Below, piece after piece: positions 17,983 through 26,365 of a DNA stretch of 64,000 bases (the stretch's first letter is position 1; each line of letters opens with the position of its first letter). The notes below the pieces were generated by a model. The model saw nothing but the letters and a program-made list of their open reading frames with translations, did not search any database and had not been told where the DNA came from. Location of the stretch: positions 50,598-114,597 of the forward strand of contig JALHRL010000004.1 of assembly GCA_022841465.1 (NCBI GenBank). The letters run 5' to 3'. A program made the position numbers and the translations under genes. Source of the stretch: Bacteroidia bacterium (GTDB lineage: Bacteria > Bacteroidota > Bacteroidia > B-17B0 > Aurantibacillaceae).

Positions 17983-20900
17983 TTATGCTTCCACTTCTGT
18001 AACAATACTTGGGAAAATACGAACGTTGTTGTTCTCTTCTCTTCTAAATTGGTAGGTGTATTTGTAATGGCTCTCTAAACCAGATTTATTAGGTAAACCA
18101 TTAATCATCATAATGTTTCTGTTTTTAGCAAAACGCAATAATTCACGTAAGTAATGTGCAGAAATTTGACCTACCTCGTCAATTATACAATGTACTTTAA
18201 AGTCTTTACTGCTGCGGTGACTAGACTCCTTAATAAACACGTGCAATAAGGTAATGTAAATAATGGCCTTCACTAAAATATCAGTACCGGTACTTCCAAT
18301 GCTGTCAATTTTATGTGTCCAGCCGGTTTCGTTCATACCCTCTTTAATATTAAACTTCAATTCAAATAAATCTTGTAGTTTAATTTCTTCTTGCTCTTGC
18401 TCTTTAATTGCTGAACGCAACTGCTCTAACAATTTAACCGCACGTGTACTAATTTCTCGCTTAGAACCCGTTGCAAAATCGGTGTTAAACAATCCTTCAT
18501 TATATACTAAACCATTTTCTTCTCTAAACTCTTGTATACGCTTTAAAAGCTTGTACACTTTGTTATCAGATTCTTCTAAACGTATTTTAATAAATTCAAT
18601 CAGCTTACTTTCTTCAAACTCTGCCTTTTTAAAATCTTCCGCAATTAAGGAAATAATGTGTTGAATTTTGTCTTTTTGTCCGCTTAACTCTTTTACTTTG
18701 GTTGCAATACTATCGGTTACTAAACCAATTTGAGTTGCTGTTTCAGCTATTGATAACTCAATTTTATTTTCATTAATAAACGAACGAAGATTTTGTGCAA
18801 AACGCTCGTACTCTCCTTGCGTTGCATCGTTTCTAATGATAAAGTTAAAGTGATTATCTATTCTAAATTTACCGGCAAACTCATTTACATAACGTTGAAA
18901 GGCACCATACTCTTCATTAAAGTGAGAATCGTTCTTTAACAACTGCGTACATAAATCCATAATATTATAATTGGTGCGTTTTGGTTCGGCACGTTCTATA
19001 ATATCTGCATATTTAACATAAACTGGTGTTTCGCGGAAGTTGTTGCTGTAAAAATTAATACCGTTATTAAATTCAATCAACTCTTCATCAAAAGCACGTT
19101 TTTGTTTATTTAACTCCATGCGCTTAATATTGTATTTGCGGGTAGACTCTTCTAACTGCGCTGCTAAATCGTTATTTGTTTTTACAAACTCTTCCTTCTT
19201 TTGAATTAAATCCGGTAGTTTATCAAATATTTCGCGTTTATCTTTTAAATAATCACTTACTATTTGTGCATATTGTTCAATTTCCTTTAATGCCTCTTGC
19301 AGTTCTTTGGTTTTGTTTTCAATTTGCTTTAATTGTTTAGAGTCAACTCCCTTATTTTTAAAATTACCTTCGCGCTCTTTAATTAACTCTTCTTCTTTAT
19401 TTTCAAATTCTTTAACCTGATTTTTCTTTTCAACTTCTAACTCGCTAATTTCCGTTTCTTGCTTGTTTTTTAAATCGGCAATACGCTCATCGTTATAAGC
19501 TTTTAATTTTTCTAATTGTTTATTAAAATCTTCCAGTAAATTATTTTTCTTTTTATTTAAAATAGAAAGCTCCTCTTCTATAATATTTAATCGTTGGCGG
19601 TTACCAGATAAAGATTCTTCTACTTCTTTTCCGGCCTTCCCTTTCCACTCTTCTAATTCATCAGCCAATTTCTTTTCGCGTTTATCAGCTAATTCTAACG
19701 AATAGGTTAAAACTTTAACGTCTTCTTTATATTCACCTAATTGTTTACCGTATTTATCGGCAGCCAACATTTTTTCTTCGTTGTTTGCCGCCTGAAATTG
19801 GTTTAAGGCTTCTTCTAAATCACGAATTTGGGCTAAACGTTCGTTTTTCTCGAATTGATATTCTTCAATAGATTTAGAAACAATATCAACCGGTTCTAAA
19901 TTTAAACTTATGCCATATAAGGTGTTGGCAGTTGTTTCTGCTTTTTCAGGATTTAAATCGGTACGGAATAATAATTTCTCGTTAACAACTTTACCAATGG
20001 TTTGATGCCAATCCTTCACGTTTTTCTCTAAATAACCATAAAACGCATCGTGTTGTACATTTAATTTTTCTTCAATTTCACGAATTTCGTTTTTAACCTT
20101 TATAATTTCATTATTGGTTTGGTTAATTCTATTGGTTAAAGAAGTTTTTAATTTTAATTCTAATGCTTCCCACTCGCGTTGCAAAGTAGCCACCATATTT
20201 TGCTTAATGGCTCTTTCACTTTTATTTTTATAGCTTACCGCGCGCAATTCAGCTAATTCATTCTCTAAGCTTTTAATTTCAGTTTCGTAAAAACGGGTAT
20301 TACGAATTACTTTTTCATCACTTTTTAATTGATTAAACTCAATTTGTTTTTGTGTTACTTCAGAATTCGCTTCTTCAATAGCTTCTTCGCGTTTTAATTT
20401 AATTTCAGCTTCACGCTTATTAAATTCGTTTTTTTGAAGTAATTGTAATTCGTTGTAATGGTTAAAAATTTCGCTGGTACGAGAATTTATTTTATTAATA
20501 TACGCGCTTTTATCATTTCGCAATTGCTCAATTAACGAACTATATTTTAATTCAATACTGGCAACGTTAGAGGTTAAGCTTTCGTATTCGCGACGCGCAA
20601 TGTTTAATTCAACTTGCAACTTTTCACGCTCTGCATTTTTTTCTACTGCATTATCAATATTTTTTTCTTTGTACTCCTTTAATTTTTTATTGGCTTCACG
20701 AATGGTTCTGTCGTAATAACCAATTTCTTCACGAATATCGTTTTGTTTATTCTCTATATTATCTTTTAACTCTTCTTGCTCGGCGTGTAACTTTTCAAGT
20801 TCCTCTTCCTTTTTTCTTGATGCCTCACGAATAGACTCGTTTTGAGTTTCGGCAAAGCGCAAACTGCTTCCTAATTTGTCAGCCATTTCCATTTGCGCGC

Positions 20901-21666
20901 CTTTTAACATGTGTACCTGATCGTACTTTTTGTCAATTAACTCTACTAATTGGGTAGATTCCTTTTTTAAGAATGTTTCAATATCGGTATACTTCTCATT
21001 AAACTGGCGTAACTGACGCTCAACCTGCTCTAACTTAATACTGCTATTTTCAGTAGTAAGGGAGTTGGCGATAAAATCTTTAATAAAACGAGAATCGATA
21101 CTGCTTTTAGAAGAAAGGAAAACATTGGTAATAGATTTTGGAATGTTTTGATACTTTTCGTTTCCTTTTAATAAATGAAATTTAGATAATTGTTTATCGG
21201 TTTCGGTTCCGTAAATAATATTTCTGTAACGTTCAAACGTGTCAATTTGATTAGAAATGTACACGCCACGTTTTTCTAAATTACTTATTACCTCCTTTAT
21301 TTTCATGGCATCATTATTAGCCGTAAAAAACATATCCGGATCGTAAGCACCATCTACAAAACGAAAAACTAATTTATTATGACGATATACAATTACAAAA
21401 AATGGTTTTTCTTCTGTTGCTATCTCATAAATTAAATACGAGTTTTCGTAACGGAAATAGTGTTCTTCAAAAGGTTTTTGTGAAGAGGAAATACCCAAAC
21501 CGCGACTATTAGCGCTGTAAAAGAAAAGGATAGCACGTTGCAATGATGTTTTACCAAAGTTATTGGTTCCAACAAAGCAAGTATTTCCACTCAATTCAAT
21601 ATCGGCATACTTTACGTTTGCAATATTAATCTCCACTATTCTATTTAATATTCTACAATTTTCCAT
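17983..21666 (-). CDS. SMC-like ATPase (MksB/JetC-type, MukB-like head)
   Basis: 1227 residues. The N-terminal head has Walker A GTNNFGKT (33-40). A coiled coil rich in Glu/Lys fills about 220-1000, interrupted near the middle by a less coiled segment (about 500-600) that could be a hinge. The C-terminal head carries a signature-like SIGSTGTDILVKA (from about 1122), similar to the MukB signature region, and Walker B ending in IIDE (D1163, E1164). This split-head, long-coil layout is that of SMC-like chromosome or plasmid organisers. With the two upstream genes it gives the mksF-mksE-mksB order. No gene for a JetD/MksG nuclease follows: downstream genes run the other way. Sequence-level naming as MksB is inferred. 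Confidence 0.78.
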   Translation of the reverse strand: MENCRILNRIVEINIANVKYADIELSGNTCFVGTNNFGKTSLQRAILFFYSANSRGLGISSSQKPFEEHYFRYENSYLIYEIATEEKPFFVIVYRHNKLVFRFVDGAYDPDMFFTANNDAMKIKEVISNLEKRGVYISNQIDTFERYRNIIYGTETDKQLSKFHLLKGNEKYQNIPKSITNVFLSSKSSIDSRFIKDFIANSLTTENSSIKLEQVERQLRQFNEKYTDIETFLKKESTQLVELIDKKYDQVHMLKGAQMEMADKLGSSLRFAETQNESIREASRKKEEELEKLHAEQEELKDNIENKQNDIREEIGYYDRTIREANKKLKEYKEKNIDNAVEKNAEREKLQVELNIARREYESLTSNVASIELKYSSLIEQLRNDKSAYINKINSRTSEIFNHYNELQLLQKNEFNKREAEIKLKREEAIEEANSEVTQKQIEFNQLKSDEKVIRNTRFYETEIKSLENELAELRAVSYKNKSERAIKQNMVATLQREWEALELKLKTSLTNRINQTNNEIIKVKNEIREIEEKLNVQHDAFYGYLEKNVKDWHQTIGKVVNEKLLFRTDLNPEKAETTANTLYGISLNLEPVDIVSKSIEEYQFEKNERLAQIRDLEEALNQFQAANNEEKMLAADKYGKQLGEYKEDVKVLTYSLELADKREKKLADELEEWKGKAGKEVEESLSGNRQRLNIIEEELSILNKKKNNLLEDFNKQLEKLKAYNDERIADLKNKQETEISELEVEKKNQVKEFENKEEELIKEREGNFKNKGVDSKQLKQIENKTKELQEALKEIEQYAQIVSDYLKDKREIFDKLPDLIQKKEEFVKTNNDLAAQLEESTRKYNIKRMELNKQKRAFDEELIEFNNGINFYSNNFRETPVYVKYADIIERAEPKRTNYNIMDLCTQLLKNDSHFNEEYGAFQRYVNEFAGKFRIDNHFNFIIRNDATQGEYERFAQNLRSFINENKIELSIAETATQIGLVTDSIATKVKELSGQKDKIQHIISLIAEDFKKAEFEESKLIEFIKIRLEESDNKVYKLLKRIQEFREENGLVYNEGLFNTDFATGSKREISTRAVKLLEQLRSAIKEQEQEEIKLQDLFELKFNIKEGMNETGWTHKIDSIGSTGTDILVKAIIYITLLHVFIKESSHRSSKDFKVHCIIDEVGQISAHYLRELLRFAKNRNIMMINGLPNKSGLESHYKYTYQFRREENNNVRIFPSIVTEVEA

Positions 21667-21703
21667 TAATTATCTTTTATTCAAATTTATTTTTAATTTT
21701 TTT

Positions 21704-21759
21704 ACTATCCACTGCTTACTGCCTCCTGCTTACTGTCAACTGCCCACTAGCTGCTGCCA
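21704..21759. repeat. Degenerate heptanucleotide array (ACTGCYT type)
   Basis: Eight consecutive 7-bp units in one phase: actatcc, actgctt, actgcct, cctgctt, actgtca, actgccc, actagct, gctgcca. It fills the gap between the MksE-like and SMC-like genes. Confidence 0.75.
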
Positions 21760-21765
21760 AAACCA

Positions 21766-22371
21766 CTAATTATAAACAATTGCCTGCGTATCATCTGATG
21801 AATTACTATCGTCGTAAATAGCAATTGCATTAATTATATCTAACAAATAGTTGTACGAATCCAACACTTTGTATGATTCTGTTTTTTCATCTTCCAGTTC
21901 TAAAAAAGAATCTCTGCTCATTAAATCGCAAATTTCTCTAACCTTATTGTGTAAAGTTTCTGAACGATACAACGGTATTTTTTGAAGCTTTTGTTTTAAG
22001 CGCACATTTGCATTACACTCTTCAGCAATTTCACTGGGGCGAAAACGACTTCCAATGGTGATTTTATTATCCATACTGGCCAATAAATCAATAATATCAA
22101 TGTAGCGCTCAAAACGTTCTAACTTTTTCTCCAATTCACTATTGGGTTCGCCTAACTTAGAAAAATAGAAATAATTATTTCCTCTTTCAATATTGTAACG
22201 AATAACATTAAAATACGCTTGCAGACGGTCGAAATTATCCGGATTATTAATAATGTCGTATAAACGATTCATTCCATCACGTGTACCGTTACTTGAAATA
22301 AAATTTCCACGAGCCATTACGCCAAAAATATCGTGAGTTTGTTTCGGTAAGTTAAATTCTTCTGCTGACAT
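21766..22371 (-). CDS. MksE/JetB-like accessory subunit of the SMC complex
   Basis: 201 residues, acidic, no signal peptide or membrane helix. The N-terminal half has GNFISSNGTRDGMNRLYDII and, further on, GNNYFYFSKLGEPN, followed by a long charged helix (ELEKKLERFERYIDIIDLLA). This is the size and look of MksE/MukE/JetB proteins, winged-helix dimers that bind the kleisin subunit. The C-terminal segment ends in an acidic DDSNSSDDT run. It is the middle gene between the kleisin-like and SMC-like genes, with unusually long gaps (131 and 99 bp) that contain heptamer repeats. Assignment rests on gene order and general features more than on a diagnostic motif. Confidence 0.65.
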   Translation of the reverse strand: MSAEEFNLPKQTHDIFGVMARGNFISSNGTRDGMNRLYDIINNPDNFDRLQAYFNVIRYNIERGNNYFYFSKLGEPNSELEKKLERFERYIDIIDLLASMDNKITIGSRFRPSEIAEECNANVRLKQKLQKIPLYRSETLHNKVREICDLMSRDSFLELEDEKTESYKVLDSYNYLLDIINAIAIYDDSNSSDDTQAIVYN

Positions 22372-22377
22372 TTATAA

Positions 22378-22496
22378 TAGTGTTTAGTGTTTAGTTATTA
22401 GTGCTTAATGGTTAATTATTAGTGTTTAGATATTAGTGTTTAATGTTAAGTTATTAGTTATTAGTTTCATTCAAAATTCATCACTCATAATTCAAA
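22378..22496. repeat. Degenerate heptanucleotide arrays (TAGTGTT and ATTCAAA types)
   Basis: Thirteen 7-bp units of the form TAGTGTT/TAGTTAT/TAATGTT (22378-22468) run straight into four units of the form ATTCAAA/ATTCATC/ACTCATA (22469-22496), all in one 7-bp phase. It fills the gap between the kleisin-like and MksE-like genes. Confidence 0.8.
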
Positions 22497-22502
22497 ACTT
22501 AT

Positions 22503-23744
22503 TTAGCTTGCTACTTTCTTTTTCTTTTCTTTCTCCTTTATTGGTAAAATTAAAGTGTAACCCAAGCGTTTTTTGTTTTTATTCGCATCTTCATAATCAT
22601 AATATTGCAATCGATACAGAAAATCTAATTGGTTTTGATATTCCATAGCAATTTCAACAAACAAGGATAATCTTTCTTCAAAAGTTACTGTACCAATTGA
22701 TTTAGGAAACTTATAATCCATTAAATATTCAAAAAGATTTAATTTGCTTTGTGCTAAAAATCGTTCCACTAGTTTTTGCGTATCTAATTTTATTTGTTGT
22801 TCAAATCCTTTGTCTTTAAAATTCCCGGCCATTTTATCTGCCAAGCCACGCACCATTAAACGAGTTAACTTATATTTTTGAGCAACCCTGCTGCACAACA
22901 CGTGTCCATCGTCGGTAAACAAGAAATCAATTGCAATTTTTGTTTTTGGAGATTTATGTCCGTTATGACGCAAGGTATTAATGCTTGAAATAATTTCGCG
23001 GAAGTTTGTTTTAAAGTGAAGAGTTCCGTGATCTTTAATTTCCTTAAGCGTTTGTGCTTTTTTATAAACATCCAATTGAAACTGAATTTTATTAATGAAG
23101 TCGGTAATATCTGTTTGAACTTCAATTAAAAAGTCTAAGTTTTCAATTAAACTGGTTTTCAAATTTTGAGTAATGCCAAATAATTCTGTATCGTTGGTTA
23201 AGTTAAACAACGAACGTGTTTCTTCAATAACATCGCTGGTACGTTTAATAAAATCAATAATGGTATCGCGTTTTTCGCGGTAATCTTCCAGCTTTTGTAA
23301 TTTAATGCGGTAGTTGCTTTCGTTTTTGTAAGTATCGTCAACATTCTTTTGAAGCTTAATGATTTCGCGGGTAATAGTTGCTCCAATTCGCTTTAAGTAT
23401 TTTTTAATGCTACGCAAGAAACGCATTTCGCGTGCCTCTTGGTAGAAACGAATGTGACGATTTAATTCATTCAAGTAATCGTTAATAAAGCCCGGAGTAA
23501 CTTCACCAATTTCCATGAAGTCTTCAAACATTGCAACCACCGCATCATTAAGACTAACGATATTTTCGTATTCGTAAATTAAATCAAGCGACTTTAGCTT
23601 TTGCAATTGCTCATGGTTAATATCACCGCGTGCAAGTAATTCATTTACCGTAATGTTCTCTCTGTTTGCAAATAGAAAATCAATAACAGCGCGGTGCTGG
23701 TAAAGTTGGCTTAATATATCATTAACATTTACTTGTAATGCCAT
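22503..23744 (-). CDS. MksF/JetA-like kleisin subunit of the SMC complex
   Basis: About 413 residues from the ATG at 23744 (MALQVNVNDILSQLYQ); an upstream in-frame GTG at 23792 would add a poor 16-residue extension. The N-terminus looks like a winged helix (NILVNELLARGDINHEQLQKL-type pattern: turn, recognition helix, then YEYENIVSLND). The middle is long amphipathic helices and coiled coil (about 110-260), and the end is a basic Lys-rich tail after LGYTLILPI. This matches the kleisin-type MksF/JetA subunits, which bridge the SMC heads and bind the small MksE-like partner. It is the first gene of the operon, as in known mks and jet loci. Confidence 0.65.
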   Translation of the reverse strand: MALQVNVNDILSQLYQHRAVIDFLFANRENITVNELLARGDINHEQLQKLKSLDLIYEYENIVSLNDAVVAMFEDFMEIGEVTPGFINDYLNELNRHIRFYQEAREMRFLRSIKKYLKRIGATITREIIKLQKNVDDTYKNESNYRIKLQKLEDYREKRDTIIDFIKRTSDVIEETRSLFNLTNDTELFGITQNLKTSLIENLDFLIEVQTDITDFINKIQFQLDVYKKAQTLKEIKDHGTLHFKTNFREIISSINTLRHNGHKSPKTKIAIDFLFTDDGHVLCSRVAQKYKLTRLMVRGLADKMAGNFKDKGFEQQIKLDTQKLVERFLAQSKLNLFEYLMDYKFPKSIGTVTFEERLSLFVEIAMEYQNQLDFLYRLQYYDYEDANKNKKRLGYTLILPIKEKEKKKKVAS

Positions 23745-23938
23745 TCTTGTTTCGTTAAATAGTGGTGTGAATAAACATACCAAGTTTATCACAGATAGCT
23801 AAAAATACTAAGGAAGCAGGGGATTTTGAATTTCCTTTATTAACAAAAACAAGAGTAATTAACCATTACAGGGCTTTAAATCGTTAAAGTACTGATAAAT
23901 AAAGGGATTGAGAAAGGCACTTAAATGAAATTTAATTA

Positions 23939-25081
23939 TTAACACCTGTTATACAATTCTAACAGGCTGTTGATAAATGTGCTCCATTCGTACTTCACTT
24001 TTTCGGCTTTTACATTTCCAACCATTTCTTTTTCGCGGTTGTTTTCAAAAAAATCAATTATAGATTTGGAAATCTCATTGGTTTGCAAGGGTACCGTATA
24101 ACCACATTGGTTATGCGGAACAATTTCGGCAAGACCGCCAACATTGGTAACCAGCATAGGTTTGTTATAAAAATATCCAACCATGGTAACGCCGCTGTTT
24201 GTTGCATTACGGTAGGTTTGCGCTACCAAATTTGATGCACAAAAATAATAGCGCACCATATCGTTTGCAATAAAACTATCGTGCAAAATAACAGTGCCCT
24301 GCAAATTATGTTTTCCAATTAAATCAATGTAAGGTTGTTTGTCTTCATAAAACTCACCGGCCACCAATAACTTAATATTTTGTTGCCTTACTTTTTCATC
24401 AGCAAAAGCCTCTATTAAAATATCTAATCCTTTGTAATGCCTAATTAAACCAAAAAACAAAACAATCTTTTCATTTTCATTTAATTCTAATTTATTGCGC
24501 GCATCTTTCAAATCTACCAAAGAGCCGTAAGTGGCGTACATAGGATGTGGAGAATACGTTTTTTTATCGGTATTAGAAAATTTTGAAATATCGTGAAGCA
24601 CAGACCTACTCATGGCAATAAAACCATGACAAGATTTTACAAAAAATTTGGTAAAAGCGGTATCTCCTATTCTTTTTTCATGAGGAATAATGTTATCAGT
24701 TAAGGCTAAAACTTTGGTGTGTCTTTTCACCAAACGACCAATTGTACCTAAACAAGGTCCGAAGAATGGCAACCAATATCTGAATAAAATAAAATCGGGT
24801 TTTTCTTTTTTAATAAAGCCGGCTACTTTTATCCAGTTAAAAGGATTTACCGAATTAATAAGTGTATGAATTTTTATTCCCACCGGAGCACTTCCGCTTT
24901 TCTCGAACTGTGATGAACCCGGAAATAAAAAATTAGGATATTGTAAAGAATAAGAAATTATTTGTGCATCATGCCCAGCTTTGTTTAATTCCTCACACAA
25001 ATTTTCATTAAACTGCGCCGGTCCGCCACGCAATGGGTAAGCAGGCCCAATAATAAATATTTTTAATTTCTTTTCTGCCAC
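23939..25081 (-). CDS. Glycosyltransferase family 4 (GT-B fold)
   Basis: 380 residues from a GTG start (MAEKKLKIFIIGPAYPLRGG), one base after the preceding stop. The N-terminal Rossmann half has IGPAYPLRGGPAQF; the C-terminal half has IVLFFGLIRHYKGLDILIEAF, a hallmark of GT4 enzymes, and a late VTNVGGLAEIVPH, corresponding to the donor-binding ExxxxxxxE region in weakened form. It transfers a sugar from a nucleotide-sugar to an acceptor in cell-surface polysaccharide or glycolipid synthesis at the cytoplasmic face. It is the last gene of a six-gene operon that also holds a GT-C membrane protein; the sugar and acceptor are unknown. Confidence 0.87.
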   Translation of the reverse strand: MAEKKLKIFIIGPAYPLRGGPAQFNENLCEELNKAGHDAQIISYSLQYPNFLFPGSSQFEKSGSAPVGIKIHTLINSVNPFNWIKVAGFIKKEKPDFILFRYWLPFFGPCLGTIGRLVKRHTKVLALTDNIIPHEKRIGDTAFTKFFVKSCHGFIAMSRSVLHDISKFSNTDKKTYSPHPMYATYGSLVDLKDARNKLELNENEKIVLFFGLIRHYKGLDILIEAFADEKVRQQNIKLLVAGEFYEDKQPYIDLIGKHNLQGTVILHDSFIANDMVRYYFCASNLVAQTYRNATNSGVTMVGYFYNKPMLVTNVGGLAEIVPHNQCGYTVPLQTNEISKSIIDFFENNREKEMVGNVKAEKVKYEWSTFINSLLELYNRC

Positions 25082-25082
25082 C

Positions 25083-26363
25083 TTACTTTTTACCGGCTAC
25101 ACATTCAATTAAATCTTTTTCTTGCAAATATTTATTGGCAATATCGCGCAATTGATTTGAAGTTACACTTTGTATTGCATTAAAGTAATTATCGTAATAA
25201 GTGTAATCTAAACCAAACATCCAGGCATTTTTAAATTTATCGGCTAATGCAAACGGACCATCAATACTGCGTAATAATTGACCTAAAATATAATTTTTTA
25301 CGGTGGTTAATTCTTCTTCGCTAATTAAATCGGTACGTAAAATATTTATTTCTTTATAAATTTCATCTAATGCTTTTTGAGTAACATCAGCCCCCACTTC
25401 GGTGCTAATATAAAAATAACCACCATGCGAAAGAGAAGTTAAGCCTGAACCAATACCGTAAGTATAACCTTTATCTTCACGAATATTTGCCATTAAACGA
25501 GACCCAAAGTAACCTCCCAAAATGGTATTTAATACTTGGAAATTAAAATAATCAGGGTGTGTTTTATTAAATAAAATTCTACCAACTCTAATAGCAGATT
25601 GAATTGCGTCATCCTTTTTTACTAAATGAAAACGCCCAGCATCCGATTTAATTTCAAATTTTTTTTCATTTATAATTTCACCACTACCCCATTTATCTTT
25701 CCCAAACAAATCGTTCATTTTATCAAATAAATTAGTGGGGATATTTCCTGCAACAACAATGGTGCAGTTACCCGAATGGTAATATTTATGAAAGAAATCT
25801 TTTACAACGTTTACTTTTATCTCTTCAAAATCTATATTGTTAACTTCAAAACCATAGGGGTGATTTTCTCCAAATAACAATTCGTTAAATTTTCTTCGTA
25901 CCAACACACTTACCTTTTGTGAATTTACCAGATGTTTTTGTTTTTTATTATTAATATAAATATCAAATTCATCTTGCGGAAAAGTTGGGTATTTCACAAT
26001 ATCTTCAATTACCTTAAAAGTTTCATTAATGTATTTATTTAATGTATATAAAGTAATACTTGCATAATCTTGCCCGGTAGTTAATTCTAAAAATCCACCA
26101 TAGTAATCTATACGTTCAGAAACCTCATCGGCAGAATAATTTTTCGAACCTGTTTCTATTAAATTGTTGGCAGAAGAAGCAATTAATACCTTAGGTTGAA
26201 AATACATACCTGCTTTAAAAATTAATTCGAAGCGTATTAGTTCTTGAGAACCGGCATTAACGGCATACACTTCTATTCCGTTAGCAAGTTGTTTTTTATC
26301 GGCATGTATAAAATCAACATGGTTAATTGGGTGAAATGCCGGAGCAATTGATCTGTTTATCAT
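25083..26363 (-). CDS. M16-family protein without the zinc motif (inactive partner)
   Basis: 426 residues with the M16 beta/alpha fold pattern: ELIRFELIFKAGMYFQPK near the start, GNCTIVVAGNIP in the middle, FNFQVLNTILGGYFGSRLMANIREDKGYTYGIGSG in the second half. At the place of the inverted zinc motif HxxEH (about 58-68) it reads ASSANNLIETG, so the metal ligands are gone. In M16B proteases an active subunit (with HxxEH) pairs with such an inactive one that carries the R/Y substrate pair; here KGYTYG may supply it. The likely partner is encoded at 28826-30061 in the same operon. No signal peptide is visible, so location is uncertain. Confidence 0.88.
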   Translation of the reverse strand: MINRSIAPAFHPINHVDFIHADKKQLANGIEVYAVNAGSQELIRFELIFKAGMYFQPKVLIASSANNLIETGSKNYSADEVSERIDYYGGFLELTTGQDYASITLYTLNKYINETFKVIEDIVKYPTFPQDEFDIYINNKKQKHLVNSQKVSVLVRRKFNELLFGENHPYGFEVNNIDFEEIKVNVVKDFFHKYYHSGNCTIVVAGNIPTNLFDKMNDLFGKDKWGSGEIINEKKFEIKSDAGRFHLVKKDDAIQSAIRVGRILFNKTHPDYFNFQVLNTILGGYFGSRLMANIREDKGYTYGIGSGLTSLSHGGYFYISTEVGADVTQKALDEIYKEINILRTDLISEEELTTVKNYILGQLLRSIDGPFALADKFKNAWMFGLDYTYYDNYFNAIQSVTSNQLRDIANKYLQEKDLIECVAGKK

Positions 26364-26365
26364 AA

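Noticed and set aside
17983..23744. Complete Wadjet (JetABCD) defence system
   Set aside because: No jetD-like gene lies within or beside the operon, and the three named subunits are identified only by order and features.
23745..23792. Upstream GTG start of the kleisin-like gene
   Set aside because: It adds 16 residues unlike the family; the ATG at 23744 starts MALQVNVNDIL.
23874..23889. Hairpin CTTTAA-atcg-TTAAAG after the kleisin-like gene start region
   Set aside because: 6-bp AT stem with no T-run, so not a convincing terminator.
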